The notes beneath the pieces were generated by a model, which was given only the letters and a program-made list of their open reading frames with translations, was not told where the DNA came from and did no database searches. 54,360 nucleotides of DNA from Candidatus Desulfosporosinus nitrosoreducens (GTDB lineage Bacteria > Bacillota > Desulfitobacteriia > Desulfitobacteriales > Desulfitobacteriaceae), in NCBI RefSeq assembly GCF_030954495.1, contig NZ_JAVHUW010000052.1, positions 1 through 54,360 of the forward strand. The letters run 5' to 3'. The position numbers and the translations under genes are program-made. The stretch's first letter is position 1. Each line of letters begins with the position of its first letter. Of the stretch, positions 7,745 through 16,244 are shown in pieces.

Positions 7745-8549
7745 TAATGCTCCCCTCCTGTATTCTTTGTCTTAATTTCTCATACTCATGAGTATATTCC
7801 GGTCTCTGGTACCTGAAAATCTCACCAATTTGGAAATCTTCATCGCTCACAATTTTTTGTCCGGCTTTTACGGCATGTTCTTTCTGCCAGAGCAGCATGT
7901 CAGCGGGAGTTTTAAAGCGGTTTCTCCGCCCATAAGAGACTGGACACTGTGATATTGCCTCAACTATGGAAAATCCCGGGTTATTATAAGCGTCAATAAT
8001 GACTTTGGTCAGAAGTTGATTGTGATAAGCGGTCGCTCTCCCTCCGTAGGTTGCCCCTGCGGCTTTACAGAGCTCCAATATTTGAAAAGGTCTTTCCAGA
8101 TTGCCAAAAGGGGAGGTTGTTCCCCGTTTATCATGAGGAGTTAAAGGGGAAGTCTGTCCACCCGTCATGCCATAAATACTGTTATTTATTACTATGGCTG
8201 TCAGATCAATATTGCGCCTGGCAGCATGAATTAAATGATTGCCGCCAATGGCTGAGGAATCTCCGTCTCCCATGACCACAAAGACATCTAACTCAGGGCG
8301 GGCAGCCTTAATTCCGGTAGCAAAGGGCAAAGCTCTCCCATGGGTCGTATGAATAGTGTTGAAGTCCAAATAACCGGGCATTCTGGAAGAACAGCCAATT
8401 CCCGAGACAAAAATCACTTTATTTTGGTCAAGCTGCAGAGTTTTGATAGCGCGCATAATAGCGGCGGTAATTGTGCCGATTCCACAGCCGGGGCACCAAA
8501 TATGGGGTAATGTTTCAATGCGAAAGTATTGGGCAATGTCACTGAACAT
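7737..8549 (-). CDS. korB: 2-oxoacid:ferredoxin oxidoreductase, beta subunit (TPP-binding)
   Basis: Thiamine-diphosphate subunit, 270 residues. The conserved first cysteine block is PHIWCPGCGIG; the TPP motif runs from GDGDSSAIGG to NNSIYGMTGGQ, the last being characteristic of the 2-oxoglutarate type. It catalyses oxidative decarboxylation of a 2-oxoacid to acyl-CoA, passing electrons through [4Fe-4S] clusters to ferredoxin. In a sulfate reducer with an incomplete or reductive TCA pathway this would supply succinyl-CoA or the reverse. The ATG follows GGGAGG; it overlaps alpha by 11 bases. Confidence 0.9.
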   Translation of the reverse strand: MFSDIAQYFRIETLPHIWCPGCGIGTITAAIMRAIKTLQLDQNKVIFVSGIGCSSRMPGYLDFNTIHTTHGRALPFATGIKAARPELDVFVVMGDGDSSAIGGNHLIHAARRNIDLTAIVINNSIYGMTGGQTSPLTPHDKRGTTSPFGNLERPFQILELCKAAGATYGGRATAYHNQLLTKVIIDAYNNPGFSIVEAISQCPVSYGRRNRFKTPADMLLWQKEHAVKAGQKIVSDEDFQIGEIFRYQRPEYTHEYEKLRQRIQEGSINV

Positions 8550-9666
8550 ACTCTATTACCTCCCGAATTCTGGCTAAAATTTCCTCAGGAGTGATTAACT
8601 CACCGTCCATCCGGTTAAAGCGATGAACCATTTGGTAACCAAAGAGCTTTTCAACTTCTCCGACCAGTTGTCCGCTGTTCATTTCTACAACCAAATATTG
8701 GCGTTGAGACAGTCTTTCCAGCTGCTGCCGGGGAAAGGGCCAAATTGTAATCGGTCGAAAAAGCCCTACCTTCAGGCCTTGCTTGCGGGCTGAATAAACC
8801 GCTTCCATCGCCGAACGGGCGGAACCTCCGTAGGCGATAACAACTAATTCCGCATCCGCCATCCCAACTTCTTCGAAGATCTGGATACGCTCTAAATAGG
8901 GATTGAGTTTTTGCGTCAATCTTTGCATAAATTTTTTCACGACCGGCGGACTACCTGTCGGCAAACCCTTTTCATTGTGAGTCAGGCCTGTGACGTGATA
9001 GCGATAACCCTCCCCGAAATTGGCCATAGCCGGAATCATGCTCTCGTTATTTTCATAAGCGATATAATCACCCGGAGGAACCGCCGGCTTTTTGCGTTCA
9101 ACGACGGTTGTTGCTTCAGGCAGGATAATTTTCTCCCTTAAATGGCCAACAACTTCATCCATCAAAAGGATCACCGGAATGCGGAACTCCTCTGAAAAAT
9201 TGAAAGCCTGGACCGTCAATTCATAACATTCTTGAACGGAAGACGGGGTTAAAGCAATAATAGGATGGTCTCCATGGGTACCCCAACGGGCTTGCATGAC
9301 ATCGGCCTGAGCGGGGGAAGTCGGCAAACCTGTACTGGGACCGCCACGCTGAACATTTACAAGGACACAAGGTACTTCCGTGGCAATGGCATACCCCAGA
9401 TTCTCCTGCTTCAGGGAAAATCCCGGCCCGCTTGTTGCGGTAAGAGATTTAAGGCCCGTCAAAGAGGCTCCGATCACAGCTGCCATGCTCCCGATTTCAT
9501 CCTCCATTTGGATAAAGGTGCCACCGCGCAAAGGCAATTTTTCAGCCATGATTTCAGCAATCTCCGTAGAAGGAGTGATTGGGTAGCCCGCATAGAAAAG
9601 CACTCCCGCCGCTAAAGCTCCTTCGGCCACAGCTTCGTTACCTTGCATTAATCGCGCTTCATTCAT
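8539..9666 (-). CDS. korA: 2-oxoacid:ferredoxin oxidoreductase, alpha subunit
   Basis: Alpha subunit, 375 residues, carrying the pyrimidine-binding and transketolase C-terminal type domains. Recognisable are QGNEAVAEGALAAG at the start, the YPITPSTEIAE motif near residue 30, EDEIGSMAAVIGAS and the TSGPGFSLKQENLG block. It pairs with the beta subunit to form the active site. ATG with a good site (CGAGGTGAG); it overlaps the ferredoxin subunit gene by eight bases. The lack of a fused gamma domain distinguishes it from the KorA fusions found in other bacteria. Confidence 0.9.
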   Translation of the reverse strand: MNEARLMQGNEAVAEGALAAGVLFYAGYPITPSTEIAEIMAEKLPLRGGTFIQMEDEIGSMAAVIGASLTGLKSLTATSGPGFSLKQENLGYAIATEVPCVLVNVQRGGPSTGLPTSPAQADVMQARWGTHGDHPIIALTPSSVQECYELTVQAFNFSEEFRIPVILLMDEVVGHLREKIILPEATTVVERKKPAVPPGDYIAYENNESMIPAMANFGEGYRYHVTGLTHNEKGLPTGSPPVVKKFMQRLTQKLNPYLERIQIFEEVGMADAELVVIAYGGSARSAMEAVYSARKQGLKVGLFRPITIWPFPRQQLERLSQRQYLVVEMNSGQLVGEVEKLFGYQMVHRFNRMDGELITPEEILARIREVIEYVQ

Positions 9667-9874
9667 CGTTTCTCACCTCGACATTTATGGCAAAATCAGG
9701 GCAAAGTCTCTCACAAATCTTACAAGCTATACACTGATCGGGCTTAGCCACCACAACTTTACCAAACTCATCCCCTTCAAGTACTTTTTTGGGGCAAAAA
9801 GCGATACATATGCCGCATTTTTTGCACCAATCCTGACTAACTACAACCATTGCTGTTTGTACTGCTAACACCAA
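9659..9874 (-). CDS. korD: 2-oxoacid:ferredoxin oxidoreductase, 2x[4Fe-4S] ferredoxin subunit
   Basis: Small 8-Fe ferredoxin, 71 residues, first gene of the operon. Two complete cluster motifs: Cys17, 20, 23, 27 and Cys48, 51, 54, 58. It relays electrons from the alpha/beta subunits to external ferredoxin. Start choice: the internal ATG (codon 9) has no ribosome binding site, whereas GGAGGAG lies upstream of the TTG used here, with a GTG as the next codon. Translation therefore probably begins at a non-ATG codon. Confidence 0.88.
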   Translation of the reverse strand: MVLAVQTAMVVVSQDWCKKCGICIAFCPKKVLEGDEFGKVVVAKPDQCIACKICERLCPDFAINVEVRNDE

Positions 9875-10236
9875 AACTCAACCATCTCCTCCAGGCTATT
9901 AAATTATCGGCTCTCTTAATGAAATTAGTTCCCGGGAAAACAAAGTATGACAAAATAACTGCCAATCTTAAAATAAGTTCTACTTTTGGGACAAGTCTGA
10001 ATAGTTCTTTACTATTTCGCTGCAGAACAACCAATCTCCTTCATGACAACTTAAAATTTTGGCTTAAGAACTCAGGCAGCGGCAGCCGCATCTTCTCCGA
10101 TTGCGCCAAGAAAACAGCCCCTCATACCTTTTCGTACGAGGGGCTGATCTCATTCAGAGTTATCAAGAAAACCCGGCCTTATAGCGAGCTTACGAGAACA
10201 AAAACCGCTAGCTGCCCTTAGGCCTGAAGTTCCCTC
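9875..10236. other. Spacer between cardiolipin synthase and the kor operon
   Basis: 362 bases holding the promoter of the kor operon (not precisely placeable) and the terminator of the upstream cardiolipin synthase unit. An open frame across the kor start region lacks coding character and overlaps korD; I regard it as spurious. Confidence 0.5.
10111..10146 (-). terminator. Intrinsic terminator after cardiolipin synthase
   Basis: Nine-base GC-rich stem, arms cagcccctc (10115-10123) and gaggggctg (10138-10146), followed on the minus strand by TTTTC. It lies about 90 bases after the cardiolipin synthase stop. Confidence 0.8.
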
Positions 10237-11697
10237 TCATAAGAGAGGCGAAAACAAGCGGGCACTCGATTCTTTAAGCCGATTTGCCAAAGGACGGGTC
10301 TGATATTCTTCCAGAACTAATTCTTTGCTGTCTGCAATATCCCGATGAAAATCCTGCTCCAAGCGCTGAGCCAGAGGAGCAGCATAGATAAAAGCGCTGA
10401 TCTCAAAATTCAGGCTAAAACTGCGAATATCGAAATTAGTAGAGCCGACGACGCCGATTTCTCCATCCAGTATTAAGATTTTGGCGTGCAAAATTCCTTT
10501 CTGATACTCATAAATTCGCACACCTGAGGCCAATAGCTCTTCGACATAAGAATGAGACGCCCAATAAGTAATTTTATGATCAGGAACACCCTGAAGTATA
10601 ATTCTCACATCTAAACCGCAGAGAGCCGCGGTTTTCAAAGCCATAATTGATCCTTCATCCGGTATAAAGTATGGTGTTTCAATGCATATAGTTTTTTCGG
10701 CGCTTGTCAAAGCCACAAAAAATATTTCCAGCATAGAGCCCCAATCGGAATCCGGACCGGTAGCGGCAATTTGAGTCATCTGGATGGAGAATTGCTCGGA
10801 TTGCGGATAGTATTCCGGTTCTGAGACAGCCTGGCGCGTAGTGCCATTCCAATCATTTAAAAATACGGCCTGAAGAAAATTCACCGAATCGCCCTCAAGC
10901 TTAAGAAAGGTATCACGCCAAAAACCGATGCGTTGATTGCGCGATAGGTATTCGTCGCCCACATTTAGACCGCCAAGAAAACCTATGCGCCCGTCGACAA
11001 CAATAATCTTGCGGTGATTGCGCAAATTAAGGCGTCGCGATAAAAACGGGAAACGCACGGGATAAAACACTTCGGCCTCGACTCCGGCTTTTTTTAGCTC
11101 TCCAAACCGTTTCCTTACAGAGCGATTAACTAAACCGTCGATGAGCACGCGCACTTTTACTCCCTCGGAAGCTTTGTGAATTAACAAGTTCAGGATATCC
11201 TGCCCGATACTGTCGTTATGAAAGATGAAAAATTCGAGGTGGATATGATCCCTGGCACTTTGTAAGGCAGCAATAATGGCTTTAAATGTGTCGTCACCGT
11301 TTGTCAATACTTCAGAACGATTATTAAGCGTTATAGATGCCGAGGCATCATTGAGCAATACGCGGGCAAGTTTTTTCTTAATTGGAATAGTTGCCGTATA
11401 ATCCTCAATTTCTTCACTTAGCTTTACTTGTCTTTCCTGCAAAATTTCTTCGACGCAACTGGGCAGAACTTGTTTATGCCGCGAAAGCTGATGTTTCCGA
11501 ACTACTCTGCCCAAGATCAAGTAGATCAGAGCTCCTAAAATCGGCAAAACTCCTAAAATCAGCAACCAAATGATCGTCTTGCTCGGATCTCTATTTCCTA
11601 AAAAAACCAGGGAGCCAAGGATAATGAGCTGAGCGAAAGTTATTAAAGCAATGGTTATCAGCAGAATGACTATAAATGACCCTCCTCTAAAAAACAT
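10237..11697 (-). CDS. cls: Cardiolipin synthase (phospholipase D family)
   Basis: Membrane enzyme that joins two phosphatidylglycerol molecules to cardiolipin and glycerol. 486 residues, as usual for bacterial Cls. Two N-terminal transmembrane segments (about 8-33 and 41-63) are followed by two phospholipase D domains, each with an HKD motif: HRKIIVVDG near residue 228 and HAKILILDG near residue 405, the second followed by GSTNFD. The ATG overlaps the end of the VWA gene by 11 bases and has only CAAGG before it. A better site (GAGGAGGG) lies inside the reading frame, after the VWA stop, but no standard start codon follows it closely. The start is therefore uncertain by a few codons. Confidence 0.92.
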   Translation of the reverse strand: MFFRGGSFIVILLITIALITFAQLIILGSLVFLGNRDPSKTIIWLLILGVLPILGALIYLILGRVVRKHQLSRHKQVLPSCVEEILQERQVKLSEEIEDYTATIPIKKKLARVLLNDASASITLNNRSEVLTNGDDTFKAIIAALQSARDHIHLEFFIFHNDSIGQDILNLLIHKASEGVKVRVLIDGLVNRSVRKRFGELKKAGVEAEVFYPVRFPFLSRRLNLRNHRKIIVVDGRIGFLGGLNVGDEYLSRNQRIGFWRDTFLKLEGDSVNFLQAVFLNDWNGTTRQAVSEPEYYPQSEQFSIQMTQIAATGPDSDWGSMLEIFFVALTSAEKTICIETPYFIPDEGSIMALKTAALCGLDVRIILQGVPDHKITYWASHSYVEELLASGVRIYEYQKGILHAKILILDGEIGVVGSTNFDIRSFSLNFEISAFIYAAPLAQRLEQDFHRDIADSKELVLEEYQTRPLANRLKESSARLFSPLL

Positions 11698-13036
11698 CCT
11701 TGACGATGTTCTGTAAATCGTCGGCCGAGCGGCAGCGATAAGCTCTCGTATAATAGGGTTGGTAATCTTTCATAATATTATCCGGCTCATTCCACTCTTC
11801 GATATTTAAGGGGTTGAGCCAGAAAATATGCCGTACATTTTCAAAGATTTGAGCAATGAACTCTTTTTGAGAGGAACGATAATTATTTTTGCCATCTCCT
11901 AACAAAATAACTGTGGCTCTTGAGGAAACATCAGTTAAATAGTTCTCGGCCAGTTCCTTAAAAACCGCTCCATAATCAGAGTAGCCCAGACTGATTCTGT
12001 GACCCCAACTTTTAATCTCTTGTTTTATCTCTTCGAGGTCTTCATGCCAAACAAAATCGGAAACATCCCATACCGTATCGATGAAAAAATAAACTCTGAC
12101 TTTGCGAAAACGTCCTCGCAAACAGGAAACCAAAACTATTAAAAACTCCACATAGGCCGCCATAGAATTAGAAACATCACACAAAACCACCAATTCAGAA
12201 GCACGGGGAATTTTGCGGCGATAACTCAGGGCAAAAACCACGCCGTTCCTCTGCGCACTTTGCCGAACTATGCGAGCAATATCAATCATCCCTTTGTTGT
12301 GACTGGCTTTCCAGCGTTGTCCGGGCCGGACGGCCAGCTTGCGGGCCCATTTCCGGATACTTGACTTAACCAGGCTCTTTTCTTGGTCGGAAAGGTTGTT
12401 TAAAGGCTTAAAGAGCCAATGCTGCCTGACAAGAGGCTGCCAGCTGTTTTCTTGCCGAACCTGAGCCTCTAATACGCTCTGTTTGACCTCGCCCAGCAAT
12501 GCCAAACGATTCTTTTGATGACTATACCACTCTTCTTCAGTAAGACTGCCGCGCTGGTAGGCTAAATCATAAGAATTAATCCAGGCATAGTAATCCATGT
12601 CGGCTAAAGCCGCGTTTACCAGGTCTTCAAAGTCAATCCCCTGATCCATTAGTTTAGCAAGTTTCTGGTGATTTATAATCAAAGAGCGCCCCGCAGCGGA
12701 GGCTGAATTCGTCAGGCTAACTCCCCCAAAGCCGGGGCCGATTCCTAAGCCGCCGATATTAGGGCCGCTCTCTTTCTCCTCCCCAAGAGGCAGAACTTTC
12801 TTGTCCCGCCTTGGGTCCGCATCCCCCTGAGTGGAATCAAGGATAATTCTCCAAATTGTTTCGAAAGTAAGAGCATCCTGCGGTTTGCGGATTAACAGGG
12901 CTTTGAAAATCTCTTTATCAGCTATAAAAGGAAATCGTTCCATACAAAGCTGAAGCTCGAATACATCTTGAGAAGAAACCGCTATGGAAGCTTCCCTCAG
13001 AGCACCTATTAATCTCAGGAAATTCCATCCATTCAT
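11687..13036 (-). CDS. VWA-domain protein, CoxE-like
   Basis: Protein of about 449 residues with a C-terminal von Willebrand A domain. The metal-ion adhesion motif is seen as LCDVSNSM, followed by further VWA features (VRVYFFIDT, TVILLGDGKNN). The N-terminal half is the mixed helical region typical of CoxE-like proteins. VWA proteins of this type work with a MoxR ATPase to remodel or insert metals into partner enzymes; the MoxR gene is immediately upstream. I chose the ATG preceded by AGGATGG; another ATG four codons earlier is possible. The client protein is not evident from the neighbourhood. Confidence 0.85.
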   Translation of the reverse strand: MNGWNFLRLIGALREASIAVSSQDVFELQLCMERFPFIADKEIFKALLIRKPQDALTFETIWRIILDSTQGDADPRRDKKVLPLGEEKESGPNIGGLGIGPGFGGVSLTNSASAAGRSLIINHQKLAKLMDQGIDFEDLVNAALADMDYYAWINSYDLAYQRGSLTEEEWYSHQKNRLALLGEVKQSVLEAQVRQENSWQPLVRQHWLFKPLNNLSDQEKSLVKSSIRKWARKLAVRPGQRWKASHNKGMIDIARIVRQSAQRNGVVFALSYRRKIPRASELVVLCDVSNSMAAYVEFLIVLVSCLRGRFRKVRVYFFIDTVWDVSDFVWHEDLEEIKQEIKSWGHRISLGYSDYGAVFKELAENYLTDVSSRATVILLGDGKNNYRSSQKEFIAQIFENVRHIFWLNPLNIEEWNEPDNIMKDYQPYYTRAYRCRSADDLQNIVKDVF

Positions 13037-13071
13037 TCTGCAGCCCATCCTAACTTGACGACGATCCGCGT

Positions 13072-13947
13072 TTAACAGTGCTTGGATGCCTCAGAATCCC
13101 ACTTTTTAAGGCGTTCTTCCAATTTGGCAATATCTTTAGGATACTTCAGTAAGACATTGAGGGTCCCCATTAGTTCGCTGTAATTGATCTTTTCTTTTTG
13201 AAGTGCGTGGAGTGAACGGGCAAAATCAATGGATTCCGAGACACTGGGTAACTTTTGCAAGGGCAGCTTCCGCACTTTGGCCACAAACTCACAGACTTCT
13301 TGCACCAGACGAGCGGATAGTTCAGGTGCCTGAGAGCCAAGGATGGAAATTTCCCGTTCTATGGAAGGATATGTTAAATAAATATGAAGGCAGCGCCGTC
13401 TCAGCGCATCGCTAAAGTCACGGCTATTGTTGCTTGTTAAAATCACAATCGGATCGGTCTTGGCAACGATCGTCCCCATCTCGGGAATAGTGACCTGTTG
13501 TTCGGCCAATAACTCTAAAAGAAAACTTTCGAATTCTTCATCACTTTTATCTAACTCATCAATTAAGAGCAGAGCAGGTTCTTCTGAACGGATAGATTCC
13601 AGCAAAGGGCGGGAAAGTAAAAACTCCTCTGAAAACAAGTCAAACTTAATTTTCTCCCAATCTTCTGTTCTGGAAAGCTGTAAACGCAAAAGTTGCTTGG
13701 CATAATTCCAATCGTAGAGTGCTTTCGTTATATCTAATCCTTCGTAGCACTGCAGCCGTATCAATTTTCGTCGTTTTGCCCGCGCCAAAGCCAGTGCCAG
13801 TTGCGTCTTGCCAACTCCCGCCGGCCCTTCTATCAGGCAAGGTTTTTTTAAAGCTAAGGCTAAAAAAAGTGTTGTTGCAGCGTCTTGAGCAATCAAATAC
13901 CCTTCTTTTGCTAAAGCCTGGGTTAAATCCCAAGGAGATGTAAGCAT
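13072..13947 (-). CDS. MoxR-family AAA+ ATPase
   Basis: AAA+ chaperone-type ATPase of 291 residues. Walker A is GPAGVGKT (41-48), Walker B LLLIDELDK, sensor 1 ILTSNN, and the arginine-finger region has DALRRRC. It is paired with the VWA gene 35 bases downstream, the classic MoxR-VWA couple (as in CoxD-CoxE). The ATG directly after AAGGAGG is preferred to an upstream frame extension. Confidence 0.9.
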   Translation of the reverse strand: MLTSPWDLTQALAKEGYLIAQDAATTLFLALALKKPCLIEGPAGVGKTQLALALARAKRRKLIRLQCYEGLDITKALYDWNYAKQLLRLQLSRTEDWEKIKFDLFSEEFLLSRPLLESIRSEEPALLLIDELDKSDEEFESFLLELLAEQQVTIPEMGTIVAKTDPIVILTSNNSRDFSDALRRRCLHIYLTYPSIEREISILGSQAPELSARLVQEVCEFVAKVRKLPLQKLPSVSESIDFARSLHALQKEKINYSELMGTLNVLLKYPKDIAKLEERLKKWDSEASKHC

Positions 13948-14024
13948 TTTGGGCCTCCTTAAGAGCACTTAAAGCTTGTATTTGCTTTAAATTTCTGGTT
14001 TTTATTGTCTCCATCCCAGAGTTA

Positions 14025-14840
14025 TCAATCGTCAATAAAGGAACGTACAAGATGATAGGCGGAAAATTGGCCAAAACTAAAATACGTAATCATAGGTCTT
14101 TGCGGGAAAAGCTTTCTTGTTATGGCTTTGGCATCAAGCCCTTTTTGCGTTAGGGTCAAAATCTGACCCTGTAGATCTTCGAGATAGTGTAGTTTTCTCT
14201 CGATCAACCGGTAGCCTTGATTAACGACCCCGGCATGAGCACAATAAACCGTATCGAAATTTTTCTTTAACAGCAGCGCCAAAGACTCCATCAGGCGAGG
14301 TATATTCTCATGGCGCCGCACAATTCTCGTTTTGTCATGAAGAAAAAGATCACCGCTAAAGAGGCGACCTTTATCCTCATCTAAGAAAACAACATGATCC
14401 GAGGTGTGCCCGGGAGTATGAATGACTTCCCAGCGGGAATGTTCATTCTCGACGAAATTTGGCAAGGCCTCGGCTGGAAACTCTTTTCGATTTCCCCAAA
14501 ATGCCCGGCGGTAAAAGGGAATTTCCCCCTTGACTTGACAGATATGTAGTGATTCCGAGTGGATATAGGCGGGAATCTGAAATTTAGCTGTTAAATATGC
14601 CGTATTGCCCGTATGATCTTCATGATAGTGTGTATGTATGATTTTATCCGGACGGTGAAGCAGACAAAATTCCGAGATTTCTTTTTCCATTCGCTGAGGG
14701 CCAGTGTCAATAAGCATTCCATCTACAAAATAGCAATAAACATTGAGACGAGAACCCATCATTTGGATCGTACTGCTGAAAACTTTGACCTCTGGATCGT
14801 AATTTTGTGAGTTATGACTTAAAATGTTGTGAAGGGTCAT
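14025..14840 (-). CDS. Metallo-beta-lactamase-fold hydrolase
   Basis: Cytoplasmic MBL-fold hydrolase of 271 residues. The metal motif is HTHYHEDH (69-76), followed by HTPGHTSDHV and the FSGDLFLHD block, giving a binuclear zinc site. The glyoxalase II-like and lactonase-like subgroups share these; the substrate cannot be told. The ATG with GTGAGG upstream is preferred to a TTG 16 codons earlier. It is the first of a series with MoxR, VWA and Cls; the 77-base gap to MoxR leaves co-transcription likely but unproven. Confidence 0.85.
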   Translation of the reverse strand: MTLHNILSHNSQNYDPEVKVFSSTIQMMGSRLNVYCYFVDGMLIDTGPQRMEKEISEFCLLHRPDKIIHTHYHEDHTGNTAYLTAKFQIPAYIHSESLHICQVKGEIPFYRRAFWGNRKEFPAEALPNFVENEHSRWEVIHTPGHTSDHVVFLDEDKGRLFSGDLFLHDKTRIVRRHENIPRLMESLALLLKKNFDTVYCAHAGVVNQGYRLIERKLHYLEDLQGQILTLTQKGLDAKAITRKLFPQRPMITYFSFGQFSAYHLVRSFIDD

Positions 14841-14964
14841 TTTAGCAACCTCACTTCTCAGAACCGGAAATAATCGTCCAATTTCCAATTAGTTAATTAT
14901 ACTACAACTTCCCGTTAAAAAGTTAGGGTAAAACCTTGAGCAGGGAAAACCTTCAGACTTACAG

Positions 14965-16182
14965 CTAACCTTTGGTGCTTGATTTGCGCTGCTTTCCATT
15001 GCTTAAGCTTCCGGGCGCTTTTATAAAGGGTGTCTTTTTCGGAGAAGAATCTGAAATTTTCCCATAAGCCATCTCTTTGAGTGAAATCCTTATGCCAAAG
15101 GTGTTTTCCAGCTTTTTTATATAGGGCACCTCGGGCTTCGCTACGAGGGATATGGCAACCCCAGGTTCCCCTGCTCTGCCGGTTCTGCCTACCCGGTGGA
15201 GATAAAGCTGCGGGTCTTCAGGAAGATCAAGATTAAAAATATGGGTAATTCCTTTGATGTCTAATCCCCTGGCTGCCAGGTCGGAAGCCACGAGCAAGCT
15301 TATTTTGCCGTGTTTGAACTCCTCCATTGCCTTTCTGCGGCTCATTTTACTGACACTCCCATAAATCCCTTCCGTCTCCAAGCCGTGGTATCTAAGCTTT
15401 TCCACGGTCTTTTCGATTTCCTCACTTTTATTGATAAAAATCAGGGCTCTGGGAGGAACGATTGAACGAATAAGCTTTCTCAAAACTTCAATTTTATCTC
15501 TTTGCTCGGCAAGAAAATACATATGGGAAATGGTTGGCGCAATCATTGCTTTAGGGGTAACCCGAACAATCGCCGGGTTTTTCAAAAAGCCTTCAACACG
15601 CTGCAGCGTAGCAGGGGCAAGCGTGGCAGAAACCAGAACAAGCTGGGTTTGCTTTAATGTCGTTTTAACAACAGACTGGACATCCTGCAAATTCTGCTCA
15701 TCCACTAAGCGATCCGCCTCATCAAGCACAATTGTTTTAATAGTTTGAGCCGAGATTTTTCGTTTCCGGATCAATTCGAGAATCCGACCGCTGGACCCCA
15801 CGATAATATGCTGTTTTTCTTTTAGCTTTTCAATTTGCCTTGAGATATTGACATTGCCAATAATCACAGCTGAAGTGACCGGCAGGCCGGAATTCTTGGC
15901 CAGCGTCTCTATTTCACGGTGAATTTGCAAAGCTAATTCATGAGTTGGCGTTAGAATCAAGGCTTGATTCTCTCTCTTGGCACGATTGATTTTCTGGAAA
16001 AGAGGCAAAAGATAAGCCAAAGTTTTGCCGGTTCCGGTTTCCGATTGTCCAACAACATCATTAGTCTCCAAGATTAAAGGTATTGTTTGTTCCTGGATTA
16101 TTGTCGGCTCCTTAATTCCCTGCTGACTCAAAGCCAGCACTAAGGATTCCTCAAGGCCAAGCTGGGCAAAGGATAATGACAT
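14965..16182 (-). CDS. DEAD-box ATP-dependent RNA helicase
   Basis: RNA helicase core of 405 residues with a short basic tail. Motifs in order: Q motif with KEPTIIQEQTIP, Walker A SETGTGKT, Ia TPTHELALQ, DEAD in VLDEADRL, SAT, then the second RecA domain with RALIFINK, DLAARGLDI and HRVGRTGRAG. It lacks the long C-terminal domains of CshA or DbpA types, so the general name is given. Likely roles are ribosome assembly and mRNA turnover. The ATG has a good site (GGACGGAGA). Confidence 0.93.
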   Translation of the reverse strand: MSLSFAQLGLEESLVLALSQQGIKEPTIIQEQTIPLILETNDVVGQSETGTGKTLAYLLPLFQKINRAKRENQALILTPTHELALQIHREIETLAKNSGLPVTSAVIIGNVNISRQIEKLKEKQHIIVGSSGRILELIRKRKISAQTIKTIVLDEADRLVDEQNLQDVQSVVKTTLKQTQLVLVSATLAPATLQRVEGFLKNPAIVRVTPKAMIAPTISHMYFLAEQRDKIEVLRKLIRSIVPPRALIFINKSEEIEKTVEKLRYHGLETEGIYGSVSKMSRRKAMEEFKHGKISLLVASDLAARGLDIKGITHIFNLDLPEDPQLYLHRVGRTGRAGEPGVAISLVAKPEVPYIKKLENTFGIRISLKEMAYGKISDSSPKKTPFIKAPGSLSNGKQRKSSTKG

Positions 16183-16244
16183 TGTGATCTCCGTCCTATC
16201 TGATTAATTTTATTGATTAGCGGCAACATACAAAGCTTTCACTG

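Noticed and set aside
9837..10034. Minus-strand open frame of 65 codons across the korD start region.
   Set aside because: It overlaps korD in another frame, lacks a ribosome binding site and has no family resemblance.
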